This document shows positions 44,937 to 56,498 of a stretch of 64,000 nucleotides of DNA, one piece after another. The notes beneath the pieces are model-generated. The model saw nothing but the letters and a program-made list of their open reading frames with translations. It had not been told where the DNA came from and ran no database searches. The stretch is from Cryphonectria parasitica EP155 (taxonomy: Eukaryota > Ascomycota > Sordariomycetes > Diaporthales > Cryphonectriaceae). The stretch is from positions 992,001 through 1,056,000 of the forward strand of contig NW_024468909.1 in assembly GCF_011745365.1 (NCBI RefSeq), written 5' to 3'. Made by a program: the position numbers and the translations under genes. Numbering within the stretch: position 1 is the first letter of the stretch; the number at the start of each line of letters is the position of its first letter.

Positions 44937-46988
44937 TCACAGCTTTGAAGCCTTGTCCACCTTCTTGGCCTGTTCGCGGAGGACCTTCCGCAGGATTTTG
45001 CCTGAAGGACTCTTCGGGATGGCGTCGATGAACAGCACACCACCTCGCAGCTTCTTGTACGATGCTGCCCTCTGGTCCACCCACTTGGCGACGTCCTCGC
45101 GTGTGAGGTCCTTGGTAGCCGGTACGACGTACGCCCTGCAGAACCGAAATGCATAGGTGTCAGCTATGTGTACCCAACGCACTGCAGCCGCTCTTGGAGC
45201 ATTTCTCGAATGTATCGAAGCAGCATGTTTTTTGATCTAGCTTGCATGCCTCTTCCGAAATATCTCTGCATCTGGACTGACCTGGGCACTTCAGTTCCCT
45301 CGCCTTCCACCCCAATCACCGCTGCGTCCGCGATCTTGGGGTTCTGCAGGAGCAATTCCTCGAGCTCTGCTGGGGCGACCTGCAGGCCCTTGTATTTGAT
45401 GAGTTCCTGCTCGAGATGATTGTCAGTCCATTCCATAAGGCTGCTGCCCGCCGACGACTCCTACACAATACATCAAACTGGATCACCGAGTTGCCCCTTG
45501 AGTATACGTGTCGAGGGAGGACGGAGCAAGACATGTGGGCGAGAGAAGATCCTACCTTCTTTCGATCAACGATATAGAGCATACCGTCCTTGAACCGGCC
45601 GATGTCGCCAGTACAAAACCAGCCATCCACAAAACTCTCGACATTGGCCTTCTCATTCTTCCAGTAGCCTTTTGTCACCACAGGGCCTCTCACCCAGACT
45701 TCCCCGGTTCCACCAGGCTCGACATCTTTCCCATTGTCATCCACAATCCGCGCCTCGTGGTTCGCAATAAGAGGGCTTACACTGCCGGTGTGCTCTCTCT
45801 CTCCTGGGGTCATGGCCGTAATAGCACCACATGTCTCCGTCAGACCCCAGACCTGCGTAAGCCTTGCTCGTCCCTTACCTAGCTTGGCCTCCGCATCGAG
45901 CTGCAACTCTGCACCCATCGGCGCCGCACCCGCAGAGGCGTACTCACAGGTGTCCAGTGCATCTTTCACACCTGGATGCTTTGCAATGGCCAGCCAGATG
46001 GGTGGTACCGTGAAGAAGACTGTGATCTTGTACTTCTTCTGGTACTCGAGAAATTTCGGGAAGTCGAACTTGGGCTGGATCGGGACACTTTGTCAGAAAC
46101 ATTGCATTCCTTCTTTTGGGAGCTATATCAAGCTCACACTTGCCTTCCCCCCCCCCCCGGCCCTTCCTCTCCCCACAAGTAGCCTGGCAGATTTGAGGAA
46201 GAGGGACAATTCGTGAGAGGACTTACCATCCAATAGGTCGTCCCGCCACGATAGATAGCATTGACGAAGTAACTTTGAACCCCTGCCACGTGCGCCGCAG
46301 GAACGTGGGCCAGCGTTCGGTACTGGAACTCGGGCTTCTCACGGGCCCAGTACTGCCTATCTGGTTCCATAGTCAAGAAGCACTCTGCGACTATCATGCG
46401 ATGGCTTATCATGACGCCCTTGGGAAGGCCGGTTGTGCCGCTGCTAAACAGGATACAGATAGTGGTGTCCTCCAGCTGCTTGATGTCGGTGAGTCGCACC
46501 CAGTCCATAGATCGCGAAGGGGACAGCTCCAACACCCTCCCCGTACCTGCCACCGTCAGGTGCAGCCCTTGGCCGTCTCCCAGCAAAAGGACATGATCAG
46601 CAGGGAAGCGCACGTTTTTCACCGTCTCCTCCACCACCGCTCTCGTGCTGGCGTCGCAGATGATGATCTTTGGGCTCACGAGCTGGATCAGGTATGCCAG
46701 CTCCGAGGCCGTAGAGCTTGGGCTTGCGGCAGAGTAAATGCCCCCCGCGGCAACAGTCCCAAAGAAGAGAGTGTGCAGCCTGTAATCGCCTGCCGTCATC
46801 ACCAACACGTCATCGACACTGGAACCAGTACGCCCAACACCATAGGTGTGTCGAAGTTCCCAGGCAAGCTGGCGCGTGAGCTGGCGCGTCTGGGACAGGG
46901 TGAAGCATCTGGTCGGGTCGGCGGCATCTGCCTGAAGGACGGTGTCGGGGCGTGCCATGGTGTGTTTGGAATCTGGGGTTTGCATCAA
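44937..46988 (-). CDS. Peroxisomal acyl-CoA synthetase / 4-coumarate-CoA ligase-like enzyme
   Basis: Exons 46988-46227, 46074-45556, 45406-45282 and 45135-44937 join in frame to 534 residues. The introns of 151, 149 and 146 nt begin GTAAGT, GTAGGA and GTCAGT. The AMP-binding P-loop is [12 protein letters not shown] (181-192). Later motifs are [21 protein letters not shown], the hinge Asp in IVDRKKELIKYKG, and the catalytic Lys in [12 protein letters not shown]. The last three residues are SKL, a textbook PTS1 signal. The enzyme should adenylate a carboxylic acid and load it onto CoA inside peroxisomes (fatty, aryl or secondary-metabolite acids). The N-terminus is about 40 residues shorter than usual, so an upstream exon may be missing. 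The first intron contains a C12 run. Confidence 0.9.
46147..46158 (+). repeat. Poly-C run (12 C) inside an intron
   Basis: Lies within intron 1 of the acyl-CoA ligase; on the transcribed RNA it is a G12 run. Confidence 0.9.
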
Positions 46989-49966
46989 AAGGCCAGATCA
47001 GTAATCATCACCACTCTTGCCGGCTTTTTATACAATGCTCCATGGGGTGGTGTTTTGGCGAGGCTCACCCAACAGCAGCGTGAGCAGATCGATGTCAGGT
47101 AGGTCCAGATGCTTGTCGGCTTGGTAGATCACGCCGCCGTCTGGCTGGCGCTGAGTTATGCTCCTCCCCATGACGAGGTTTTGTTTCTACCAACGACCGT
47201 GAGGACTTTTGTTAGGTCCCGACCAGCTAAAAGGCTCTCTACTCAATGGCTTCCAGACAGGTCTCAACCTTGGAAGTATTATGCACTTGACGAGAGAAGT
47301 ATCAAAGACGTTTCAATACAACGCGGCAATAGAGAGAGGCAGGGAGGGAGAGAAAAGAGAAAGCGAGAAACAAACAGTAGGAAGGGATGAAGTTGGGTGT
47401 GCGTTCAAGTTGGTAGGCGATCGCACCGGCCCCGCAGTCGTCCTGTAACTCCCTACCGAGGTTCGATCAATTGTGCCGGGCCTTAAATAGTAGGTAACTA
47501 CGCAGATCCATCCGTGCCGCATCGGATGTACATCCGTCATGATTTCCCTTGGCTTTGCCATAGAGTTATTTCCGATTCGCATGCCAAAGGGGCCTTGTCC
47601 CATGCAGCCAACAAGTGTGCCAGGCGCGGGGAGTTTGCATGGTGGGGGAAATGGAGAGGGTTCTCCATACAGCGGTCATCCGGACTCGGAGTTTCCGGAT
47701 TGATGGCCGTTGCCATTGTGTTATGTGTATGTGTGTGAGTTGGCTGGCCGTGCGACAAGGAAGCTCGACCGTGCCATTACTGGAGTGGGCAAAGGGCGGC
47801 CGTGTGGGAGCGGGTACGTGTATAGTCCTACGTAGTGACTGATACAGGTCAGTCCACGGGGTGTGGACACGGGTCGGCGTTTCGGGGCATCTTGTTGAGG
47901 GTCCTCGTCCCCCAGATTTTTGTGCCTCTTTTCAAGATTGCTGCATATGTTGAGAATATGGACAGAAATCAGATTCTGCAAACGCTCAAGCCTGGCTGGA
48001 ACACTAATCATTTTTTTCTCATTCGTTCAATCTTTTCGCCGCACGTAGAGTTTGATTGTTTCTTTCTCCAGAGAAAAGAAAAAAAAGCAAGACAGAAAAG
48101 GGAAAAGGGCAAATCAATATTGTTCCCATTGTTTGTTTGGTTGGGGCTAGTCATCGCATCTCTTCACGATAACACCCTGTCCGTCTTGATCTGCCGAGAG
48201 CTTGTATAGAGGAGCCTTCCTCCGTGCAGATTCAGTGACTCCTACACTTTCATCCCTTTCTGCAACCAGAAGTGCTTTCAAGGCGGACATACAAAAAGGT
48301 CGGCTCGGTAGGTGTAATTGCAGAGACTAGCCAGCATTGCCTGTTCCAGAGATGAGCTCGCATGTATACTGGATGCTATGAAGGGTAATTACTGGTAGGT
48401 TTCTTCTAGATGTGAGCTATCTGATCAAGGATAGAATTCATCGGCATGCCAAGAGCATGTGGAAGAACTTAGTTTCTTGTTGCTATCGGGCGAGAACTAT
48501 CATGGCGAGGCCCGAGGGCGTTAGGCTGGCAGGGTAGTTGACCGAGATTCCAATGCCTGGTAGATCTTTTTGAGTTGCACCATATTGTGATGGTCAAGGA
48601 AGTCTCAACTCACTCTCTATATGAAAGCTCGCATCAAAATCCTTGGATGTTATATCAGGTGACACGAGCGATTGGCATTTGGATGTCCGTGAGGTCCATG
48701 AATGCGGCTAAGATGGTGGACCACATGGTGACACAGAATTGGGATCCATTGGTCATCATCAAATATTACGTTGGAGAGAACCAATAGATCAGTCACACAA
48801 TAGCACTATGACAGCTTACGCTTCATTAGCCTGATTACGTTTCAGCTTAATAGGAGTTTTGTTCCAGACAGAAGAGACTGTGTGTGACGATATGTGCTTA
48901 AACTTCGCCTACTATGAAAAGTAAATCAGGTAAAGACAGCATGGCAGCACCATCACTATCGCACAACGGATTATATAGGACAAGAGACTCAAAGGAGCTA
49001 CCAGCTCAACTGTATTATAAAAACACTCAATCAATTGCACGGACATAGTTGTCAAATTTGCATGTGACGATCCAGGGACGGAGGCAAAACAAAGTTCAGC
49101 CGCCCGGACCGCTGCGGAGTTTAAAAGTATATTTCTCCCAGGTCTAGGTTTGAAACGGCCGTAGATGCTCTGCCATACAGTTGCATCTATGCCCAATTAG
49201 TGGCTGACGGTGCATACGGCGCACTCCGGTGGAGGTGGCTGAGACTTCTCCCTGCAGCATCCAGCTGGCCAAGGCCGGGCAGACCGGTGCATGCCACATG
49301 GCCGTTGCTCTAGCTACTCGCTCGGAGCGTGCATATACGTTTTACACGCTGGCAATATGCTGTGCAAACGCAGTGGCTCTCCACACTATGCCGGCAACAC
49401 CGCCCAGCGGGGACCTGCAAGTCCAATCCTCAGCTTTGAAACACTAATCGTAAAACGAGAACAAGAGTCTCTTTCTCGTTATCAAACAGGGGTTATTTTC
49501 TAGCGAGGACTAGTCGTTATCCACACACGTGAAGACGATGTGAAAAACTGCAAACAAAACGGACCCATTCATTCACACTAGTCAATATCATTTATCACGC
49601 TCCTTTCCCGCATGCTGCTTCAGATTGTGGCCAGAAGGAGAACAAAAGGAAAAAGAAAAGAAAAAGAACATGGGTTCGGGCCAACAAAATGACAACAACA
49701 TATTGAGCGTCAGGCCATGCTGTCCAACACACTACATCATTATCCACTTCCAAGCCCCCCGTGGGGCTGCTGCTACGTGGACCGCGTTTACGCGACTTTG
49801 ACTTGGAAGTGGATCCGCAGGGCTTCTCGCTTCCTACCTACCCAGCCTCCCTGATCTTAAAATTCATTTATAATATATACATGAACCTGCGCTCTCGAGG
49901 CTTGCTTCTATTGTTTGAAGCAGGCCCGAAGCCTTCAAAACCCTTATATGCATCATCGTTAGCATC
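46989..49966. other. Long intergenic region between divergent genes
   Basis: 3 kb that must contain the promoters of the acyl-CoA ligase and the coiled-coil gene. No conserved protein or RNA gene was recognised. An A/G-rich tract (47334-47376) lies about 350 bp upstream of the ligase. Confidence 0.45.
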
Positions 49967-52069
49967 ATGAAAGACAATTCCCGGCTCCCCATCGCCCTGC
50001 GGCGGACACCCAGGCGGCAGTCCGGACTCACCAACGATGCACGGCCTTCACCACCTTCACCGTCTTTTCCAGGCCGGCGTCAGTCGCCAGCGTCAAAGGT
50101 CCAGAGCCAAACGACGACAACAAGACACAAGAGGAAGAGGGACGCACAGCCCATCGTCGTCGTTCGTCTCGACGATGAGGCGAACACGACTCCTCAAAGC
50201 AGGGCCATCGCCCCAGCCAAGAGAAGGAAATACTCGTCAAAGAGTTGTTCAGGGATAACCCAGCACACCGACAACGAGATTCACATATTTCCCCTCCGAG
50301 CGATCCTGGATGACAGGGTCAAAAGGCGCATCCGCCGTAATGGGCTCAGCGAAGAAATGAACACCATCTTCCAAGAACGAACGCAGCGAAGGAGAAGGAC
50401 GGTCGAGGAGCTACAGCGCCTCCGTGACGAGCTGGCCGCAAAGGAGAACGAGAACGAGAGCCTCCGCGAGCGCTCTTCTCTGCTCTTAGAAGAGGACACC
50501 AGCCGGATTGAAGGGCTGGAGAGGGAAATCTCGGGCCTCAGGGAGGCGCTTCGGGGCACTTCACAGCATCGATCTCGACATGGCTTTGCCGGCTGGGACA
50601 TGAGGGCTGCAGATGCATTCTCAGACGACGATGAGAACAGCTTCTTGGACTCTGGCGACCACCTGGGCGAAGACACCACCCTTGAAGGGTCCGAGTGTTT
50701 CAGCAGTAGCCCACCAGCTTTCAAAGCAAAAGCCTTCGTCGCTGCTGGACCGACCCTCACTCCTCCTAGCACAAGCCCAACAAAGACATTCAGCCCCGCT
50801 TTCGATCAAAGCCACACACTATTGAGCTCGGTCTGCGAAGCAGGCACGCAAGCCTGCTTTGAAGATCCCGAGAAGGAGGAACTCCTGGCTGAAACAGAGA
50901 GCCTTCGCACCGACCTGGCCAACATTAGAGAGACTCTCGAGGCTCAGCAGCAGCTCGAGTCTGACCTCAGGTCTAAGCTGTCTCGGGCTGAGGCTTCTGA
51001 GCTCGAGGGTGGCTGCGACCCCGACCTGCAACTTCAGATGGACATCATGCTTCAGAACCTCACTGACAAGAGCGCCGAGCTTGTCGACCTGAAGACATCG
51101 CTTGCATCCATCACAGGGCCTGACTCCGATGCGAGAGAAGCGGTGCGCAAGCTAACAGAAGCGATGCACTCGGCTCAGCTGGAGGTAGAGCAGCTCTTCC
51201 CTGGCGATGATCCGGCTGTCCTTTCCGTCCAAGGCACACAGGTGTTTGACCTTGTTCTTGGACGCCTGCGTGATGCAGCTGGGAAACTAAAGGAATACCA
51301 GACCGAGCTCGAATGCTGCCATGAAGTCGAGCATGATCTGCGCCAACAACTGAACGACAGCACGCAGGCCATGAGCGACATGACTTCACAGCTGGACTCC
51401 AAGAATGAGCACATCTCAGGACTCGTCGCTGATGTCGATCGGCTCAATCATGCCGTAGAGGACTACCGTACCCAGCTCACAGACCTCGAGTCACTCGTTC
51501 AGCAGATGGACACTGAGACTAAGGGAGCGCAAGCCAGATTTGAGTTCGAGATTGAGACTGGGAAACAGACTATCGCCCGAAGGGATGGCCAGCTTGCCAG
51601 GCTGGAGGCCAGACTATCGTCTGCGCTCCACAACACGTCCGAGCTCAAAGACCAGCTCGCGGTCAGCTACGAGGCAAGGGAGGCCGAGATCGCCGCCGTG
51701 CAGGCTGCCCACGAGGACGAGCTTGCGCTGCGCGACGTCAAGGCGGCCAAACTACACAAGGAGATCACCCTCCTCAGGGAGGCTCTGTCCAGGGCCCACG
51801 GGACCATCTCCCAACTTCGCGCAGAGAAAGGCCACCTGCAGGCAGAGGTTGACCATGGGAAGGAGTCGGCAAGGGAGGCGGTCGCGTGTCTGCGGGCTCA
51901 ACTGCTTGGGGCGCTCCGGATGAGCGAGGCGTTTCTCTGCCCACCTGCCCCTACACACCGCCCTGAGAAGGAAGGTGGTACTGCTGCTGGGGTGATGGTG
52001 GCTGGGATCGAGAAGGAGGAAGATGAAGGACAGGCGTGCATGGTCTCGACTCCCAAGTCAATGACTTGA
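49967..52069 (+). CDS. Coiled-coil protein with basic nuclear-localisation-like N-terminus
   Basis: A single 700-residue frame without introns. Residues 1-90 are basic, Pro/Ser-rich and disordered, with NLS-like clusters RHKRKRD and AKRRK; KRRIRR follows near 120. From about 130 to 195 and 305 to 645 the sequence is heptad-rich and dominated by Glu, Leu, Lys, Gln and Arg (ELQRLRDELAAKENENESLRER and similar), typical of long coiled coils. The segment 195-300 is acidic and Ser/Thr-rich. The C-terminal tail is short and unstructured. This layout suits a nuclear, spindle-pole or kinetochore scaffold, but I do not recognise the family. Codon use and GC content are typical of a real expressed gene. 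Confidence 0.8.
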   Translation: MKDNSRLPIALRRTPRRQSGLTNDARPSPPSPSFPGRRQSPASKVQSQTTTTRHKRKRDAQPIVVVRLDDEANTTPQSRAIAPAKRRKYSSKSCSGITQHTDNEIHIFPLRAILDDRVKRRIRRNGLSEEMNTIFQERTQRRRRTVEELQRLRDELAAKENENESLRERSSLLLEEDTSRIEGLEREISGLREALRGTSQHRSRHGFAGWDMRAADAFSDDDENSFLDSGDHLGEDTTLEGSECFSSSPPAFKAKAFVAAGPTLTPPSTSPTKTFSPAFDQSHTLLSSVCEAGTQACFEDPEKEELLAETESLRTDLANIRETLEAQQQLESDLRSKLSRAEASELEGGCDPDLQLQMDIMLQNLTDKSAELVDLKTSLASITGPDSDAREAVRKLTEAMHSAQLEVEQLFPGDDPAVLSVQGTQVFDLVLGRLRDAAGKLKEYQTELECCHEVEHDLRQQLNDSTQAMSDMTSQLDSKNEHISGLVADVDRLNHAVEDYRTQLTDLESLVQQMDTETKGAQARFEFEIETGKQTIARRDGQLARLEARLSSALHNTSELKDQLAVSYEAREAEIAAVQAAHEDELALRDVKAAKLHKEITLLREALSRAHGTISQLRAEKGHLQAEVDHGKESAREAVACLRAQLLGALRMSEAFLCPPAPTHRPEKEGGTAAGVMVAGIEKEEDEGQACMVSTPKSMT

Positions 52070-53408
52070 GGGGAGGAGAGGAGAGGACTGAAACCCAAGC
52101 TAATGTATATTGAGAAGTGTTCATGTGACGACCGACATGCCTGCCCTGAAAGCCACATTGTTTCTCATTTCCACTCTTTTGAGCCAATCTTCTGTGTATT
52201 CATTACGTACAACTGTTTATTGCATAGCGCATGGTCAAGTTAAAGAAAAGAGAAGGAGATGTCTCATTTGCTCATGAAGTTCCGCCAGCCACTTCGCAGG
52301 TAAAATGACCCGACTTTATCCTGCATGTGAGCGGATGGTCGTCATTTGCATATCAAACGTGATGAACGGACTCTTTGACGATCACCACTCAAGCAGCAAG
52401 CAATGGAAATCCTGTGACATGAACAAGCTGAAGTTGCATTACAGGGACCATGAGGTTTTGTTATCAGAAATCCTTCGTCCGAAATGGCGCCGAGACTGGG
52501 CACGCCTATCTCAGCGTCGTTTCTTGACCGCATTTTCACCGCCCCGAGGCACGCCGTCCATGTCGCTTATTCGTTATAATGAGCAAATTTTGCTCGGGTC
52601 ATCAAGGGTGGCAAGGTCGGGTTGTTTCTCGTTTCAAGTCTTCAAGATCCACTGGTATTGCTGACCACACATACACACGCTGCCAGGAATCAGCTAGATT
52701 CTTCACCATCATGCATGAGCTGTCGGACAATAGACCGCCTTCATAGTCAGAGGGCCCTTTCTCAGAGACCGTGGCGACATCCACTTTCGATGTGCTGCTC
52801 CTCCTGTGCTCTGGGACTTTTCTGTATATTCTTCTGGGTATGTAATGAGGGTTTCAAGATTTAAATAGTGCGCAAAAGAACCAATTCCTCTGGCAGCACA
52901 AAGTTCGAAGTTCTAGTAACACAACCATTCATATTCTAACCTTAAGTTCTTGTCAGCGGGTAAGACCGTAAGTGATATGTTTTATCGATAGTGCCGAGAC
53001 ACTGCACGAATGACAAGACAAATTCCCGGCGGTCACACCGACGGCAGGGCGTCACTACGATAAGGAAATCTACAACGCTTGAGTTGCAGAGATGCGGGCG
53101 TGGCTAACTACAGACCGTTACACAAGACCGGGCCAATGATAATCTGAAGCAGACTATCGACCGAGCCAATGGACCGAGACAACCGACCGAGAATCGCGAC
53201 GATCACATCACAGCTAAGGAAAGCTCTTGTTCTTTAGGGAAGATAGGTGTGTGTATGTGTGTGGGTGAGAGAAGGGCAAAGAAAGAAGACAAAGACAAAT
53301 AGAGGCAAAATAGGTATAGAAAAGCGCGAACCTCAACCCGGGGGGGGAGGCCAGAGAAGACGGCCTCAACTTCTTAACTTTGCGTCAGTGCTTGCCTCTG
53401 CTAATACC
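52070..53408. other. Intergenic region, ferric-reductase promoter and leader
   Basis: No gene seen. A purine-rich leader (53258-53310) and a G8 run (53340-53347) precede the ATG at 53409. Confidence 0.45.
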
Positions 53409-55556
53409 ATGAAACGACTTTTTCAGACTATATCCCTCCTCGCTGTCCTCGCTCTATCGACGGGCTTGGCTTTGGGACTCACATATGCGCCTTGCTATGC
53501 AACCATCTGCCCAGAATCTTATCTTGCACGCCCAACTCGAGTACATATCGCCACCTTCTATGCCTTCCTAGCAATTACTGCGTGTTTCTTATACATCCGC
53601 GCCGTGTCTCCCAGGGTTCAACACATCAGCAACTACTACCTGGTGTGGCATGAGTTGCCTGTATTGAAAAGACGAGTCAGCCTTGGGGGTCTCGCGCTGG
53701 GAATATGGATTGTCGGCGTGAACGTGGGAACCACATGGATCTGGTTTCAGCCTCTTCTTGGATATTGGGGTCTGAGAACTGACCCCTACGGCTGGGTGTT
53801 GGCGCAGATGCGCCTGACCATTACAGGCGTGATAGGACACCATGCCGACATCCTCTTAGGCCTCGTCATTATTCCTGTCTCGAGGAACAGCATCCTCGGT
53901 CAGGTGTTCCAGCTACATCAAAGCACGTTGTTATATGCGCACAAATTGATCGCATACTTGCTCTTCGCAGCCACCTTCGCACATGCAATGACCTACTTTG
54001 TAAGTAGCAATCAATGTCTCAGCTTGTCGAGTCTTGATACTCATTTACTCATTCCCAATTATGCAGAGCTTTGTCGGTTGGCTTGATCCCGTCTGGGGAC
54101 ACTGGTCATCCGATTCAGCACAATACGTGCCAACGCCCAAAGAGTTGTCTTGGAACCCCGACAACCCTACGCAAACACTCCCTGAGGCAATGACAGGGAA
54201 TGCATGGTCATCACGCTTTGCCCTCCCGGGTGGTGTGCTCGCTTTCGCCTTGATGATGATCATTATCATCACGTCCTTGTCGGTGCTTCGAAGGAATCAT
54301 TATAACGTATTTTATTACCTCCACGTGTTCTGCAGCATTTCCGTGTTTGTCTTCTCATGCGCACATACCAGTCAGTATCCAGCCCTCACTTACTCCCAAG
54401 TATCTGTGGTAATTCCTTCAGCTATAAGACCTGGAGACGAAATCCTGCTCAAGGAGAGACATCTTCTTTCTTCAGTTCTGGCCACTGAAGAAATATCCCA
54501 TAAGGCTATCTGAACAGTTTACTAATAATCGAACATGATAGGCACAAATTTTTACTGCCTTTTACCTGGCTTGATCCTCTTAGTGGTCGACTGGGGCTTG
54601 AGAGCCAGTAAATTGATGAGAAAAGGGACCGCAACGGTGGAGAACATCGGTGATGGCTGGTACCGAGTCCAATTGCCCGTCACGGCGACAAGTCAAATCG
54701 ATGATGATGCTGCAGCAGAAAAACAATTGATTGTGGACCAACCGATTCAGTCGTACAGCATAATCTTTCCAGAAATCAGCAAGTTACAAAACCACCCTTT
54801 CACTGCTGCAAAAGTTGGATCTACTACTGGGGGCCCGGTCCTTCTGTTCCAGAGAACTCGAGGAAAGAAGAAGCAGAAGAAATTGGACAAAGGTGAGTAC
54901 CGTTTCTACCTAGGAGAGGCCTCTCGAGATGATTAAAACACGTCTGATATGTATTAGAATGGACCTGGAAACTTGGCTCAACAGTGCCGTCAAAGGGGGA
55001 TCGGAAAGACATCCACGTACGGGTCGAGGGCCCGTACATTCCCGTTGATACCGAATACCTCACCGCATCGAGAGTCATCTGCATTGTGGGAGGCACTGGA
55101 ATTACTGGAGCATGGAGTCTCGCCAATTGGTGGTTGGAGAATCGGGGCCACGAAACTCAGGCGAAGTTCTTTCTGCTTTGGACCGTGAGAGACCGAGCAA
55201 TGTCGAGCCTCCGCGAGTGGAGAGAATTGGAAGACATGACTAGAGGGGCAAGCAACATGGATATAAAGGTTCATGTGAGCTCCGAGTCTGGCCGCGTCGA
55301 AGCGACACCCTATCTGCGGGAGATACTATGCCGCGTGGATCAGAGGGTGGAGAAGACAACAGCAGTTGTGAACACCTTGAATAGCTCTACACCAAGAGCA
55401 TGGGTGTATGTATCTGGCCCAGAGGGTATGTTGAGCACTGTCGAGACCGCTTGCTTAAGACTTCGCAGCGAAGTCAGAGGTGCTCGGAAGGGCAATACTG
55501 GGTCCACATGGTGTGTTGAGGACTTGGCGTGGCACTCGGCAAAGTGGGAGGTTTAA
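53409..55556 (+). CDS. Ferric/cupric reductase (FRE-type flavocytochrome)
   Basis: Exons 53409-53999, 54067-54370, 54542-54892 and 54958-55556 give 614 residues. Introns are 67, 171 and 65 nt, all GT-AG. The start MKRLFQTISLLAVLALSTGL is hydrophobic; a longer in-frame start at 53247 adds only a low-complexity leader. Several membrane spans carry the heme histidines (RLTITGVIGHHADILLG, LLYAHKLIAYLL, FAHAMTYF, YNVFYYLHVF, SCAH). The FAD-binding motif is NHPFTAAKV. The NADPH-binding motifs are CIVGGTGITGAW and VSGPEGM. This is the usual order for plasma-membrane metalloreductases that reduce Fe3+ or Cu2+ outside the cell before uptake. No permease or multicopper oxidase lies beside it. Confidence 0.92.
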
Positions 55557-56204
55557 GATGTGGAGGTGGAGGGTCTAAGGCAGATACTGAGGTCAACTGG
55601 ACCAACCTCAAGAAGTCCTCAACGCACCCCAATACCATATATTTATTCAGAACAACCAATACGTACAAGAATATCATTAGTTTTATATACTGTGCTGCCT
55701 GAACTCGGATTCTTCTAGCGTGTCTCGTATCATACTGACCGCCTAGCACTTGTATTTTGAAGCCTCGCCTGTAACCCAGCTCATGTGGTGCTGCATGGGA
55801 TTTCGTCTTTGACTCGACATCCAAAGTAACTGACTTGTTCCGTGGGATCACCCACTACAAGAAGCCAACTTGACGAGAAAGGCCGTATCTCCTTAGACTC
55901 TATGCCGCATGTATTTAAATACAAAGCATTTTCAAAGTCGAAGCTCTATCGCGAAACACAGAACCACGCTGCCTGGGTTTAGTCTAGCTGAACACCCGAG
56001 AAGGCTCTCGAGAATCTGCAAACGATATGCAATCATGTAGGACGGTGACCGTGTCGGTGCTGTTTACTAAGCTTACCTCACTACGCAGGCCACTGATCCT
56101 AGAGATGCAGCCGACGTGGTTGTGGTCCTTTGCAATCATTCACATGCACTGCATAATTCGGGCAAATAGAAGATTGATCTGATACTTTGGTACCGCTTAG
56201 GACC

Positions 56205-56244
56205 CGGCCGAGAGGAACTATGAATACAGCTTACGACTCGGCCG
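56205..56244. promoter_or_regulatory. Pair of CGGCCG(AGA) sites, possible Zn2Cys6 factor sites
   Basis: CGGCCGAGA occurs at 56205-56213 and again at 56239-56247, 34 bp apart (about three helical turns). The second copy sits in the palindrome TCGGCCGA. Fungal Zn2Cys6 regulators bind CGG/CCG triplets. They lie about 260-290 bp upstream of the monooxygenase ATG. Factor unknown. Confidence 0.45.
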
Positions 56245-56366
56245 AGAAGACAACTGAGCCGCAGCCTACCAACACCGAAATACCCGGGGCACCCAAAAGC
56301 CCGAGATATATGGCGGACTTTTCGGCTTTTCGCTTATAAGTGAAACTATGACATTGCAAGAAAGAA

Positions 56367-56374
56367 TATATATA
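56367..56374 (+). promoter_or_regulatory. TATA-like element of the monooxygenase gene
   Basis: TATATATA lies 125-132 bp before the ATG at 56499. Confidence 0.5.
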
Positions 56375-56498
56375 GCCTTTCGAACGCCACTCTACAATAT
56401 CATATTTGCATTGCTTCATTGACAAGTCAAGAACAACAATACTACATCATTCCTATCCAACACCAACATCTTTCCCTTCCAACCTCAAAAAGCTCAAT

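Larger units (their letters stand above)
55557..56498. other. Promoter region of the second FAD monooxygenase
   Basis: Non-coding, with two CGGCCG sites and a TATA-like element described separately. Confidence 0.55.

Noticed and set aside
46275..47102. 275-codon open frame on the plus strand
   Set aside because: Antisense to exon 1 of the acyl-CoA ligase and without domain-like features.
47450..47490. GAGGTTCGATC motif suggesting another tRNA T-arm
   Set aside because: No matching acceptor, D or anticodon arms can be formed around it.
53247..53408. Longer start of the ferric reductase
   Set aside because: The extra 54 residues are Arg/Lys/Gly-rich leader sequence that would precede and disturb the hydrophobic N-terminus.
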